Source: Lachnospiraceae bacterium XPB1003 | GTDB lineage: Bacteria; Bacillota; Clostridia; Lachnospirales; Lachnospiraceae | Reading direction: 5' to 3' | Length of the DNA stretch: 57,345 nt | Assembly (NCBI GenBank): GCA_900102065.1 | Contig: FMVK01000003.1 | Coordinates: 284,496-341,840, forward strand | Part shown: positions 37,777 to 46,919 of the stretch, in pieces | Layout of the letters: each line of letters begins with the position of its first letter | Numbering within the stretch: the first letter of the stretch is position 1 | Made by a program: the position numbers and the translations under genes | The notes under the pieces: model-generated | What the model was told of the DNA's origin: nothing | The model's database searches: none | Seen by the model: only the letters and a program-made list of their open reading frames with translations

Positions 37777-38391
37777 ATGTCTGTACGTGATACAAGTATA
37801 GATCCGAGATTACTCCAAAGCGCACGTAAAGAGTTTATGGATCACGGTTTTTTAAAAGCTGATCTCAAAACTATATGCGATAATGCCGGCGTGACGACCG
37901 GAGCAGTCTATAAACGTTATAAGGGCAAGGAAGAACTATTCGGAGCAGTTGTTAAGGACTGTGCCGATATCCTTGACAGTTTTGTGGCTGTCAGGACGGA
38001 TATGGATTTTTCCGGTTTAACGGATGCGGAAGTTCGTAATACTTGGATCATGAACGAAGAGGCTCTGTTAGATCTGTTCAGGACTCTCTGGAAGATTCGC
38101 GGCGATTTTGTGCTTTTACTTGAGAAGTCTGCCGGAACCGTATATGAGAATTACGGAAATGAATTTGCACTTCGTATGACAGATGCTTATATGGAGTACT
38201 ACCTGGAAGCAAGAAAAAGAGGACTTGCCGGGATCGAAATCTCTAAAGTGGAGATGCATGTCCTATGCACATCATTCTGGAATGCGATATATGAACCGTT
38301 TGTTCATAAGATGACATGGAAAGAAATAGAGGAGCACTGTAAAGTCATATGCAGATTCTTTGACTGGACAAAAGCATTTTCAATTAATTGA
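37777..38391 (+). CDS. TetR family regulator of ABC module 3
   Basis: The 204-residue protein has the helix-turn-helix SARKEFMDHGFLKADLKTICDNAGVTTGAVYKRYKGKEELFGAV and a helical ligand domain ending in HVLCTSFWNAIYEPFVHKMTWKEIEEHCKVICRFFDW, related to the regulator of module 2. It lies 85 bases before the third ABC pair. It probably represses itself through the GATAAT palindrome or the ABC pair through the GTTAGT palindrome; which site belongs to which TetR protein is not known. Confidence 0.9.
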   Translation: MSVRDTSIDPRLLQSARKEFMDHGFLKADLKTICDNAGVTTGAVYKRYKGKEELFGAVVKDCADILDSFVAVRTDMDFSGLTDAEVRNTWIMNEEALLDLFRTLWKIRGDFVLLLEKSAGTVYENYGNEFALRMTDAYMEYYLEARKRGLAGIEISKVEMHVLCTSFWNAIYEPFVHKMTWKEIEEHCKVICRFFDWTKAFSIN

Positions 38392-38398
38392 TCGTTTA

Positions 38399-38420
38399 TA
38401 AGCCGTCATATGACGGCTTA
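38399..38420. other. 22-bp perfect palindrome between TetR and ABC module 3
   Basis: Bases 38399-38420 read the same on both strands (TAAGCCGTCAT and its complement). No T-run follows, so it is either an operator-like dyad or an RNA hairpin that marks the 3' end of the TetR message. It occupies the same place as the 32425 hairpin of module 2. Confidence 0.7.
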
Positions 38421-38433
38421 AATATAACACGTA

Positions 38434-38451
38434 GGTTAGTGAAAACTAACC
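38434..38451. promoter_or_regulatory. 18-bp palindromic operator before ABC module 3
   Basis: GGTTAGT-GAAA-ACTAACC is a perfect dyad. Its core GTTAGT-N4-ACTAAC has the same spacing as the palindromes at 28031 and 36198. It lies 24 bases before the ABC start codon. Confidence 0.75.
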
Positions 38452-38475
38452 AAAAATCAACACGGAGGTAATAAA

Positions 38476-40209
38476 ATGTTTAAGAAAGTATCTCCTTATA
38501 TCGGAGAGTACAAAAAGTATACCGTATGGGCTGCTATAATGATGTCCATTGGTATCATCGCAAGTGTGACACCTTATTTTCTGCTTTATCAGATCATCTC
38601 GCCATTAACAAAAGGAGAGCATATCGGTCCGTCTTTTATCATGGCAAGAGTCGGATTGATTGCTTTATTGGAGATCATCTACGCTGTTACATATGTTCAG
38701 GGATTGGAGTTTTCTCATTACAGCGCCTATAACACTCTTAAGAATCTCAGAATATCTTTGCAGTCCAAACTTGAGAAGCAGCCACTCGGAAATATCAACG
38801 AGCTGGGTATTGGACGCATCAAAAAAGTCTTTACAGATGATATTGATCAGATCGAACTGCTCCTTGCTCATGCCATTCCGGAGGGAATAGCCAATATAGC
38901 TGTTCCGATCATAATCATTATTCTCATGTTTATATTTGACTGGAGACTGGGCCTGTTATCGCTTGTTCCGATTGTTATCGGATTGTTTGCGATGGGAATG
39001 ATGATGAAGTCCGGCATGGAACTTATGAATGTTTATTATGAATCAGCTGCTGCGATGAATAATACGATCATCGAATATGTTAACGGCATGGAAGTGGTTA
39101 AGGTCTTCAATAAAGATGGAGAATCTTATAAGAAATTCGGAGACAGAGTAAGAGCGTATCGTGATTTTACCATTGACTGGTATAAAGTATGCTGGCCCTG
39201 GATGGCGATATATGCAAGTGTTCTTCCGTGCCTGGTGCTTTTGATGCTTCCATTCGGTTCTATGATGGTACTCGGAGGAACGGTAACCCTGGACAGACTT
39301 GTGCTGTTATTCTGTATGTCATTTGCGGTTGGACCTTCTGTTTTGAAGGCACTGAATTTTGCCGGCAAATTTCCGGAACTTAATTTTAAGATCACTGAGC
39401 TCGAGAAGCTTATGGATCATCCGCCTCTCAAGGAAGGGACTTCAGGTTTCGCAGGAAAAAATCTTGATGTTGAATTCAATGATGTGCACTTCGGTTATGA
39501 GGATAAGGAGGTCCTTCATGGTGTGAGTCTTTCGTTGAAACAGGGGACTACTACTGCACTTGTAGGTGAATCCGGAAGCGGAAAATCAACGCTTGCAAAA
39601 CTTCTTGTACATTACTACGATCTTGATTCCGGTGTTATTTCGATAGGTGGTCAGGATATAACAGATATGTCACTTGAATCGCTGAATGATCAGGTTGCAT
39701 TTGTTTCGCAGGAACAATTTCTTTTTAATACCTCCTTATATGAAAACATACTGATCGGTAAGCCGAATGCTTCAAAAGAAGAGGTCCTTGATGCAGCAAA
39801 GAGAGCTCAATGCAATGAGTTCCTGGAAAGATTCCCGGATGGAATTGAAACTCAGGCGGGTGATGGCGGAAAGCAGTTATCCGGCGGAGAACGTCAGAGG
39901 ATATCTCTTGCAAGAGCTATATTGAAGAATGCTCCTATAATCGTGCTCGATGAAGCAACTGCTTTCATGGATCCGGAAAATGAAGAAAAAATGAATGCGG
40001 CTCTTGACGAGATCATTAAGGATAAGACTGTACTAGTCATCGCACACAGACTTTCCACCATTAAGAATGCTGATAAGATCTGCGTGATAAAAGATGGACA
40101 GTGCATTGCACAGGATTCTCATGAAAATCTGATAGATACATGCCCTGAATATAAGAAGTTATGGGATGCTTCTGTTTCGGCAAGCGCATGGAAGGTAAGG
40201 GAGGCTTAA
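38476..40209 (+). CDS. ABC transporter permease/ATPase half, module 3 subunit A
   Basis: The 577-residue half-transporter has six membrane helices then an ATPase domain with Walker A GESGSGKST, signature LSGGERQRISLARAI, Walker B IIVLDEATA, D-loop FMDPENE and H-loop IAHRLST. The segment IIEYVNGMEVVKVFNKDGESYKKF matches the A subunits of modules 1 and 2, so the three modules are paralogous. ACGGAGG lies before the ATG. The partner begins 4 bases after the stop. Confidence 0.9.
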   Translation: MFKKVSPYIGEYKKYTVWAAIMMSIGIIASVTPYFLLYQIISPLTKGEHIGPSFIMARVGLIALLEIIYAVTYVQGLEFSHYSAYNTLKNLRISLQSKLEKQPLGNINELGIGRIKKVFTDDIDQIELLLAHAIPEGIANIAVPIIIIILMFIFDWRLGLLSLVPIVIGLFAMGMMMKSGMELMNVYYESAAAMNNTIIEYVNGMEVVKVFNKDGESYKKFGDRVRAYRDFTIDWYKVCWPWMAIYASVLPCLVLLMLPFGSMMVLGGTVTLDRLVLLFCMSFAVGPSVLKALNFAGKFPELNFKITELEKLMDHPPLKEGTSGFAGKNLDVEFNDVHFGYEDKEVLHGVSLSLKQGTTTALVGESGSGKSTLAKLLVHYYDLDSGVISIGGQDITDMSLESLNDQVAFVSQEQFLFNTSLYENILIGKPNASKEEVLDAAKRAQCNEFLERFPDGIETQAGDGGKQLSGGERQRISLARAILKNAPIIVLDEATAFMDPENEEKMNAALDEIIKDKTVLVIAHRLSTIKNADKICVIKDGQCIAQDSHENLIDTCPEYKKLWDASVSASAWKVREA

Positions 40210-40213
40210 GAAA

Positions 40214-41947
40214 ATGATAAAGATAATGCACAGACTTATGAGGGTCACCGGAAAGTATAAAGGAAGGATCCGCGCCTCATATATAACCGCGTTCCTGAAA
40301 GGTATAATGATGAAGGTACCGCTGATCCTCTGCTTTATCTGTATAAGTATGTTTATGCAGGGACAGATGGATAAAACAAAATGCATTTACCTTGGAATTG
40401 CAGCACTTGCAGGTGTATTACTTCAGGCGATATTTGAACATGCATCAAATGTTCTTCAGTCTGCAGCAGGTTATATGGTTTTCGCCGATTTACGATTAAA
40501 GCTGGGGGACCATTTGAGAAAACTTCCGATGGGCTATTTTACAGAGGGTAATATCGGTAAGATCAGTTCGGTTCTTTCTACTGACATGGTTTTTATTGAA
40601 GAAAACTGTATGGGAGTGTTATCAGAACTGGTTACCTTCTTGATCTCACAGGGGTTGATGATATTGATGATGTTTGTGATGGATATCAGACTTGGTCTGT
40701 TATCACTGTTGATCGTAGCAGTATTTATTATCATCGGTAATCTCATGTTAAAGAGCACACTCGAACATTCTTCTATCAAGCAGGAAGCAAGTGAGACACT
40801 TACAGAGGAAGTGCTGGATTTCGCCGAAGGAATAGGTATAATCAAGTCTTATAATCTTCTTGGAGAAAAGTCAAAGAAACTCACGGACGAATTTCAACAG
40901 AGCTGTAAAAAGAGTATAGATTTTGAAAAGGCATACAGTCCATGGTCAAGAGCACAGTATCTTACCTTCGGAGTAGGTACAGCTTTGGTGCTTGCAGCGT
41001 GTGCATACCTTTATAATGCAGGGCAGATTTCAGATATTTATATGGTTGGAATGGCATTGTTTCTCTTTGATCTGTTTGTATCTATCAAGAGTTATTACGG
41101 GCAGATGGCGAGACTTACCGTAACAGACGCCGGCCTTGACAGGATAGAAGAAGTTTTTGCGGCTGAGGAATTAAAAGATGAAGGGAGAAAGTCCTTATCT
41201 GATTTAAGTTCGGATGAAAGCTCGGTTCCTGAGATCGAGTACGATAATGTAAGCTTCGGATATACCGAAAAAGACGTACTAAAAAATGTTTCATTTTCTG
41301 TAAACAAAGGACAGATGACGGCACTGGTCGGACCTTCCGGCGGCGGAAAGTCAACCATTGCATCGCTTCTTGCAAGATTTTGGGATATCAAGAACGGAAG
41401 GATACTTGTAAGGGGAGCGGATATAAGAGATGTGTCTCTCGGTGATCTTATGGATCAGATAAGCATGGTATTTCAGAGAGTCTATCTGTTCCAGGATACT
41501 GTATATAACAATATAGCAATAGGGCGTCCGGATGCTACGAGAGAGGAAGTGGAAGAAGCTGCGAAAAAGGCCAGATGTTATGATTTTATCATGAAGCTAC
41601 CCGAAGGTTTTGATACTATTATCGGAGAGGGCGGCGCTTCTTTGTCAGGCGGAGAAAAGCAGAGGATCTCTATTGCCAGATGTATCCTTAAGGATTCTCC
41701 GATAGTAATACTTGATGAAGCGACAGCGAGTGTGGATGCGGATAACGAAAGGGCTATTCAGGAGGCTATTTCGGAGTTGTGTAAGGATAAGACTCTTCTT
41801 GTTATCGCACACAGGCTTAAGACAATAAGAGATGCTGATCAGATACTTGTTGTTTCTGACGGAAAGATCATAGAACAGGGTGATCACGCTTCACTTATGA
41901 ACGAGAATGGAACATATGCACATATGGTTTTATTGCAGGCTTCTTAA
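40214..41947 (+). CDS. ABC transporter permease/ATPase half, module 3 subunit B
   Basis: The 577-residue partner has Walker A GPSGGGKST, Q-loop MVFQRVYLFQDTV, signature LSGGEKQRISIARCI, Walker B IVILDEATA, and H-loop IAHRLKT. The D-loop reads SVDADNE instead of the DPENE found in the other five subunits. Motifs needed for ATP hydrolysis are complete. It ends the three-module array; no clear terminator was found in the 170 bases after it. Confidence 0.9.
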   Translation: MIKIMHRLMRVTGKYKGRIRASYITAFLKGIMMKVPLILCFICISMFMQGQMDKTKCIYLGIAALAGVLLQAIFEHASNVLQSAAGYMVFADLRLKLGDHLRKLPMGYFTEGNIGKISSVLSTDMVFIEENCMGVLSELVTFLISQGLMILMMFVMDIRLGLLSLLIVAVFIIIGNLMLKSTLEHSSIKQEASETLTEEVLDFAEGIGIIKSYNLLGEKSKKLTDEFQQSCKKSIDFEKAYSPWSRAQYLTFGVGTALVLAACAYLYNAGQISDIYMVGMALFLFDLFVSIKSYYGQMARLTVTDAGLDRIEEVFAAEELKDEGRKSLSDLSSDESSVPEIEYDNVSFGYTEKDVLKNVSFSVNKGQMTALVGPSGGGKSTIASLLARFWDIKNGRILVRGADIRDVSLGDLMDQISMVFQRVYLFQDTVYNNIAIGRPDATREEVEEAAKKARCYDFIMKLPEGFDTIIGEGGASLSGGEKQRISIARCILKDSPIVILDEATASVDADNERAIQEAISELCKDKTLLVIAHRLKTIRDADQILVVSDGKIIEQGDHASLMNENGTYAHMVLLQAS

Positions 41948-42120
41948 TCGAAATTAGCTTCGTGATCAGTAAGGATTTAGGATTTGTCGGAATAATGATA
42001 ATTCTGCGGACAGCCATTTCAGGGAGTCTCGCAGGGAATCCTTTGTTAGTTTTCCGGATTCATTAAGAAAAGAGACGAGTCTTTGTTTTCTTCTGTAAAT
42101 GATTTACAAGGGGGCCTATA

Positions 42121-42267
42121 ATGCTTAGTAAAGTGAGATTGACGGAAACAGAGATGAGAGAGTTTGCGGAAGTATTCGCATATTATGATTATAGAGAAGC
42201 GGAGGTGGGAATGGTTCTGTTTTATCCGGGATATCCGGATAGGACAAGTCTGGTAAAAACATATTAA
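42121..42267 (+). CDS. 48-residue ORF, possibly a truncated acetyltransferase start
   Basis: The ORF follows AAGGGGG by 6 bases and encodes 48 residues (MLSKVRLTETEMREFAEVFAYYDYREAEVGMVLFY...). The start resembles N-termini of some GNAT acetyltransferases in the same bacteria, but the acetyl-CoA domain is missing, so it may be the remnant of a truncated gene. The surrounding 41948-42324 stretch holds nothing else that I can support. Confidence 0.35.
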   Translation: MLSKVRLTETEMREFAEVFAYYDYREAEVGMVLFYPGYPDRTSLVKTY

Positions 42268-42324
42268 TACCAGAACTCTTGGCGATAAAAGTTTTATGTA
42301 TGATCTGATAAAGTGAGGGTCCGT

Positions 42325-42735
42325 ATGGGAAGTATTTTTTCGAAAATTAAAACGATTGAAGCTGATAAGGAAGGAATCGAACATAACGAGGATATGATCG
42401 GATTCTATTTTGCTTCAAGCAAGGTTGAAATGACTTTGGATGATACAGCAAATCTGAAGCAGTGCATGATCGATCATAAAGTTATAGGGGAAGAGGACAA
42501 TATCTTTCTGATAAAGGAAGATGAGCGAACCGCCGATATCAAGTGGGTATGTAACGATTTTCGAATAAGTGATGATCTGACGGAAGAATTAGTAAAAGTT
42601 ATAAATGAGGCTGACGCTTACTATAAGATCAACGCGGACGGCTCTTATGAAAGAAGCGGTTATTTATGGTCTACCTGCAGATTGATCTGCAAAGATGATG
42701 AATACGTCTTACTTGATTTTTATATATGTGATTGA
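42325..42735 (+). CDS. Hypothetical protein (136 aa)
   Basis: A soluble, acidic protein with no signal peptide or membrane segment. The start is set at the ATG at 42325, 5 bases after GAGGG; a GTG at 42313 is possible. The sequence (SIFSKIKTIEADKEGIEHNEDMIGFYFASSKVEMTLDD ... YLWSTCRLICKDDEYVLLDFYICD) was not recognised. It stands alone between the ABC array and the serine hydrolase gene. Confidence 0.65.
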   Translation: MGSIFSKIKTIEADKEGIEHNEDMIGFYFASSKVEMTLDDTANLKQCMIDHKVIGEEDNIFLIKEDERTADIKWVCNDFRISDDLTEELVKVINEADAYYKINADGSYERSGYLWSTCRLICKDDEYVLLDFYICD

Positions 42736-42887
42736 TCGAACTAAAACATTTTTGAACAAAATCATTCTGAAAATAATCGTTTCAAAAGATTTTTAAGATT
42801 TATCTTGAAAAAGATTTTTAATTCATTTAGCCTCTTCTTAGGACGTCCGAATTAATTCAGATTTGTATCTTTGAGGAGGCTTTTATA

Positions 42888-43898
42888 GTGAATAAAGAAC
42901 AATTGCATAACTATATTTCTGACAGTACCGGAAATGAAAGTAATATATGTCAGATCTATGCCATCAAAAACGGTGAAACTGTCCTTGATGATTGCTGGCA
43001 TGGATTTAAAACTGAAGATGCTGTGAATGTGAATTCCGTTACCAAGGGAGTTATTGCATTACTTTCCGGTATAGCTTTGGATAAAGGTGCCATAAAGAGT
43101 GTTGATCAGAAGGTAATGGATTATTATCCTGACTACAAAGTGAAGCGCGGTGAGAAGACTATCTATGATGTTACGATAAGACATCTTTTAACCATGACGG
43201 CTCCGTATAAAGGGAAGTCCGAACCGTGGAAAAGAGTCTGTACTTCAGAGGACTGGACATTGGCGATACTTGATAATCTGGGAGGCAGGAAGGGGATCAC
43301 GGGTGAGTTCAGATATGCTACTTTGGGAATCCAGATACTGGGAGGGATAATCGAGCGGTCTTCGGGAGAAAAGTGTATTGATTTCGCTAACCGGAATCTT
43401 TTTATACCACTGGGATTACCGGAGCGTATAGCCCACGGAGACAGTTCAAAAGAAGATCAGTTTGACTACTTTATGAATAAGGCTCCCAGAAAATATGAGT
43501 GGTACGTTGATCCACAAGGAACTGCAACCTCAGGCTGGGGATTGTGTATGTCGGCAAGAGATATGGCTGTTATCGGTAATATGGTACTGAATGGCGGCAT
43601 GTATATGGGTAAACGAATAGTATCTGAAGAGTATATTAAAGATATGCTTGCACCGCACATAAAACTGGATGAGAAGTTTGCTTTTATGAATTACGGTTAT
43701 TTGTGGTACAAGCCCTACGATAACAGAGAAGTTTATGCAGCCATCGGTGACAGCGGAAATATCATATATTTAAATAAAGATAATGATGTATCTGTAGGAA
43801 TTACAGGAACTTTCAAACCGAGGATCTTCGACAGGGTAGATTTTATAGAGCAAATAATATTACCTGTGATAGGAGCGGTCAACGGGAAGAAAGAATAG
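42888..43898 (+). CDS. Serine hydrolase of the beta-lactamase/class C family
   Basis: The 336-residue protein has the SxxK nucleophile motif at Ser50 (SVTK), a YAT tripeptide (FRYATLG) in the place of YxN, and a C-terminal IGDSGNIIYL segment in place of the KTG box. It resembles the esterase-like members of the beta-lactamase superfamily (Pfam Beta-lactamase) rather than true beta-lactamases. No signal peptide is visible, so it is probably cytoplasmic. The start is a GTG preceded by AGGAGG. Its 3' end overlaps that of the convergent membrane gene by 20 bases. Confidence 0.88.
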   Translation: MNKEQLHNYISDSTGNESNICQIYAIKNGETVLDDCWHGFKTEDAVNVNSVTKGVIALLSGIALDKGAIKSVDQKVMDYYPDYKVKRGEKTIYDVTIRHLLTMTAPYKGKSEPWKRVCTSEDWTLAILDNLGGRKGITGEFRYATLGIQILGGIIERSSGEKCIDFANRNLFIPLGLPERIAHGDSSKEDQFDYFMNKAPRKYEWYVDPQGTATSGWGLCMSARDMAVIGNMVLNGGMYMGKRIVSEEYIKDMLAPHIKLDEKFAFMNYGYLWYKPYDNREVYAAIGDSGNIIYLNKDNDVSVGITGTFKPRIFDRVDFIEQIILPVIGAVNGKKE

Positions 43899-44796
43899 TG
43901 GTAAGTGCGTGATATACCATTATGCATAAAGCAATCATAAATATATAAGCTGCTCCGTAGGCCATAGTAAGGTTGAATGGTGTCCCAAAGAAAGTCATGA
44001 TCAGTACATTTGGCAGCCAAACGAAAAGGGAAACTTCCAAAGAAAATGATAATAATGCGGAAATTGATACATCTTTGGGAAGACAGTGCCTGTTCCATAT
44101 AGGCAGAAGTGATCCTGCTATAAACATGAATACAGTGAATACTATATAGAATGAAGCTTCATGGTTTGGTGTAACACCAAGAATACTGCATAGACGCCAG
44201 GAGTGATCAATATCACCCGCTAATATGTCGGCTGCAAAGTTTAATCCGGCAAAAAGGACTCCGTTTACGATTGAACATAATAAGAACTCTGTGTTTGTGA
44301 GTTTTAGTGTTTCATCTGTATTCTTAATGTCGTAATTCTTCGTTAGTAGTCCCAGTAGCAGACCTTTTAATGTGTAGGATACAATATCAACCAGAATGAT
44401 TCCCAGGGTAAGAGATTCTTCGATTATTTCGCCGTCACCACCTGACATGGCCAGGATATTGGGAAGATAGCTGCTAAAGAGGATCAGCATAATATAAGTA
44501 AAGCCTCGAAGAACAGTATTTTTTATCGGGAGTTTATATCCGATAATCACATAACCAAGTCCGACTATGAACTCTGTACAGATTACATAAATAATAAACG
44601 GAACAGTGACAAAATCAGGAGCTTCTTTATGGCCCTCAATGACTGCTTCCACAAATATTCGGAGTGGGGTGGTAACAAGAATTGATATGATCACAAAGAG
44701 GATCAGACGAAGGATTATGCCGGGCTCAAATCTGACCATTATGGCCGGATTTGAGCTTTTATTTTCTTGTGTATTGATAGTTTTATTCATGGTCAT
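43879..44796 (-). CDS. Multi-spanning membrane protein of unknown function
   Basis: The 305-residue protein has seven or eight likely membrane helices after a hydrophilic start. No family was recognised and no catalytic motif stands out. Its ATG lies inside the last codons of the marR gene upstream (14-base overlap), with AAAGGA 5 bases before it, so the two are co-translated. MarR-membrane protein operons often concern drug or lipid transport, but that is only context. Confidence 0.75.
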   Translation of the reverse strand: MTMNKTINTQENKSSNPAIMVRFEPGIILRLILFVIISILVTTPLRIFVEAVIEGHKEAPDFVTVPFIIYVICTEFIVGLGYVIIGYKLPIKNTVLRGFTYIMLILFSSYLPNILAMSGGDGEIIEESLTLGIILVDIVSYTLKGLLLGLLTKNYDIKNTDETLKLTNTEFLLCSIVNGVLFAGLNFAADILAGDIDHSWRLCSILGVTPNHEASFYIVFTVFMFIAGSLLPIWNRHCLPKDVSISALLSFSLEVSLFVWLPNVLIMTFFGTPFNLTMAYGAAYIFMIALCIMVYHALTTILSSR

Positions 44797-45250
44797 CCCG
44801 ATCCTTTAATTCTTTCTTAATATGTTCGAGCCTATTTATCAGTTTCTGTTGAACTTTGGCAAATGTCTTTATATCTCTTTCGGAAATATCGGAGTAGAGT
44901 TCGGAAACAAATTTCATGTTTTTTTCCAGATTATTTGCACCCCAGTTACGACCTTTTTTTGTGATAACTATGAGCATATTTCTCTTGTCGGCATCGGACT
45001 TTTCAAGTGTTACATAGCCTTTTTCAACAAGCTTATCAACTAATTGCTTTGTACTTTGTCTTGTGATCCCGCATTTCTCGGCAAGCTGGTTTAGGTTAGG
45101 TGAATCTTCACATCGTCCAAGTATCATAAGCGGAAGCCACTGCCTTGATGTGATATCATCAATTTCCATGTCCATGACGATCTGAAGAGTGTTGGCAAGT
45201 CGTGATATTTCAACGAGAGAATTAAATTCAGGTGAATTATATTGATCCAT
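44783..45250 (-). CDS. MarR family transcriptional regulator
   Basis: The 155-residue protein carries the MarR winged helix: SPNLNQLAEKCGITRQSTKQLVDKLVEKGYVTLEKSDADKRNMLIVITKKG. It is the first gene of a two-gene minus-strand operon with the membrane protein. Two ATATGCAG/CTGCATAT palindromes in the promoter are probable binding sites, so it should repress itself and the membrane gene. Confidence 0.9.
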   Translation of the reverse strand: MDQYNSPEFNSLVEISRLANTLQIVMDMEIDDITSRQWLPLMILGRCEDSPNLNQLAEKCGITRQSTKQLVDKLVEKGYVTLEKSDADKRNMLIVITKKGRNWGANNLEKNMKFVSELYSDISERDIKTFAKVQQKLINRLEHIKKELKDRDDHE

Positions 45251-45270
45251 TTGTTGTCCCCCTAAGTAAA

Positions 45271-45333
45271 ATATGCAGTATGCTGCGTAAATTGGTTACA
45301 TGAAGTATATATGCAGGATGCTGCATATGTCAA
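45271..45333 (-). promoter_or_regulatory. MarR operon promoter with two palindromic operators
   Basis: On the minus strand TTGACA (45328-45333) and TATACT (45304-45309) are 18 bases apart. The perfect dyad ATATGCAG-GATG-CTGCATAT (45309-45328) fills the spacer. A second, imperfect copy, ATATGCAG-TATG-CTGCGTAA, is at 45271-45290, just downstream of the start site. The paired sites strongly suggest autorepression. Confidence 0.82.
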
Positions 45334-45452
45334 GAGGGTTTAAAAATATACTTGATACAAAGGAAGGTGCTGGACAGGAATATCGGATAGGCCTATCATA
45401 AGTAAGAGACGAGGCGCTTTATACAGTTTTTTTCTAAAAATGGAGGGGCAAT

Positions 45453-45836
45453 ATGGATAATTCAAATATTAACGATGATATTCTTAATTATTTCGGTAAA
45501 TGCGTTATAGAGGAAGTATATGATCCTGCGTTATACGGAGTTAATCGGGTTATCGATCTTACTACAAAGAATCCGATCGATCAAAAAAATTATTCTGTAT
45601 TTTCGGACTTAACAGAAGAACAAAAAGTAAAGCTTAAGGAGTTGATGAAATCTACCACAGTAGATATCATATATCGCTTTTTGGAAATGATCGAAGAGCA
45701 TGATGATGAGTTCAAAATTGTCATTGAAAAGGAATCGGAATCTTATAGTCTGACTGAGATAAGTGAAAAAATGGGGAGCGAGATTGCTGATGTTGAAAGT
45801 GAGGAAGGCTGGATCAACAGGTTTTCGGAACTCTAG
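45453..45836 (+). CDS. Hypothetical protein (127 aa)
   Basis: A soluble acidic protein with GGAGGGG before the ATG. The sequence (DILNYFGKCVIEEVYDPALYGVNRVIDLTTKNP ... EDDEFKIVIEKES, ending in EGWINRFSEL) was not recognised. It lies between the MarR operon and the nucleoside phosphorylase. A 12-bp palindrome, GATAGGCCTATC, is at 45386-45397 in its leader. Confidence 0.65.
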   Translation: MDNSNINDDILNYFGKCVIEEVYDPALYGVNRVIDLTTKNPIDQKNYSVFSDLTEEQKVKLKELMKSTTVDIIYRFLEMIEEHDDEFKIVIEKESESYSLTEISEKMGSEIADVESEEGWINRFSEL

Positions 45837-46074
45837 GAAAATAAATCCGGTGTTGACAGATACGAGGTAGCAGAGTATCCTAAGCACAATACCAATTTGG
45901 AACGGGAAAACATAAATTTGGAGTTTATTCATGCGTAAGTTTAATACCGCAAATGCATACGTTTCACTAAGACCGGCACTTCTTCGACGAATGAACGGCT
46001 TTAAAATTGTATGCGTGTTTCCGGGATTAAAAGCGTGAGTGGATTGTCAGATTATTATAGTGTTAGCTATTATT
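45837..46074 (+). other. Gene-poor stretch with a 35-codon ORF
   Basis: No confident gene. An ORF at 45931-46038 (MRKFNTANAYVSLRPALLRRMNGF...) has GGAG 7 bases upstream but no recognised similarity, and may be chance. The stretch ends in a strong hairpin at 46075. Confidence 0.3.
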
Positions 46075-46110
46075 GACCACCTATCGTCTCGGATAGGTGG
46101 TCATTTTATT
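46075..46110 (+). terminator. Hairpin upstream of the nucleoside phosphorylase gene
   Basis: GACCACCTATC (46075-46085) pairs perfectly with GATAGGTGGTC (46092-46102), followed by ATTTTATTT. It probably terminates transcription from upstream, but its place 23 bases before the next start codon would also allow attenuation. Confidence 0.75.
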
Positions 46111-46132
46111 TAGTATAAGGAGGGATGAAGGT

Positions 46133-46894
46133 ATGAGTATAATTGATTCATTTGATGGTAAGTCCGGGGCATTGATTGATCTGGATCAGATCATTAAGGA
46201 ACCTAGGATGATTGCAGATATATGTATTGTTACATTTTCAAAACATGTCAGAGATATGGTTTTAGAAAAGTATAAGAATGAGTCGGTTGGATATTCGAGT
46301 ACTGCCAATGGTCATATAGACATATATCTTTTGAAAACAGATGACATGGATGTTTTGTTTTATATGAGTCCGATCGGAGCACCGGCTGCAGCTGCCGTAA
46401 TGCATGAAGTGCATTATATTGCCGGGGCAAGTAAATTTATCATATATGGCTCATGCGGGATCCTGGACTCGGAAAAATGTAAGGGTAGACTGATCGTGCC
46501 AACAGCTTCTTATCGTGATGAAGGTCTGTCATATCATTATATGGAAGCGTCGGATTATGTTGATATCCAAAATGCTGATAAACTTGCGGAGATCTTTGAC
46601 AGGCTAAAATATCCATATGTTAAGGGGAAGAATTGGACAACTGATGCGATATACATGGAGACGGTTGATAAGGCAGAGGCCAGACGTAAAGATGGCTGTA
46701 TTTCCGTAGATATGGAAGCGTCAGGGTTGCAGGCTATGTGTAACTATTATGGTTATGAGTTTTATTCGTTTTTCTTTGGCGCCGACTTATTGGAGGGAGA
46801 TTCATGGGATAAGGCATCCCTAGGTAATGAGCAGGAATATGATTTACAGAAAAAGACATTTGATGTGGCATTAAGTATTGCTGCGAATATATAG
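46133..46894 (+). CDS. Nucleoside phosphorylase family protein
   Basis: The 253-residue protein fits the purine/uridine phosphorylase superfamily. It has the phosphate/base region IIYGSCGILDSE, a SPIGAPAAAAVMHEVHYIAGA helix, and SVDMEASGLQAMCNYYGYEFYSFFFGAD, which contains the ribose-binding Met-Glu pair. The start is the ATG at 46133, about 8 bases after AAGGAGGG. It leads a possible operon with two methyltransferases, a transglutaminase-GNAT protein and a PhzF protein. Substrate (uridine, purine or methylthioadenosine-type) cannot be fixed from sequence. Confidence 0.85.
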   Translation: MSIIDSFDGKSGALIDLDQIIKEPRMIADICIVTFSKHVRDMVLEKYKNESVGYSSTANGHIDIYLLKTDDMDVLFYMSPIGAPAAAAVMHEVHYIAGASKFIIYGSCGILDSEKCKGRLIVPTASYRDEGLSYHYMEASDYVDIQNADKLAEIFDRLKYPYVKGKNWTTDAIYMETVDKAEARRKDGCISVDMEASGLQAMCNYYGYEFYSFFFGADLLEGDSWDKASLGNEQEYDLQKKTFDVALSIAANI

Positions 46895-46919
46895 AGAATT
46901 CAATAGAAGGGTGGTTTAT

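Noticed and set aside
45386-46102. GATAGG/CCTATC dyads on both sides of the 45453 gene considered as terminal inverted repeats of a small element
   Set aside because: Only about 7-9 bases are shared, the second is explained as a terminator-like hairpin, and no target duplication was seen.
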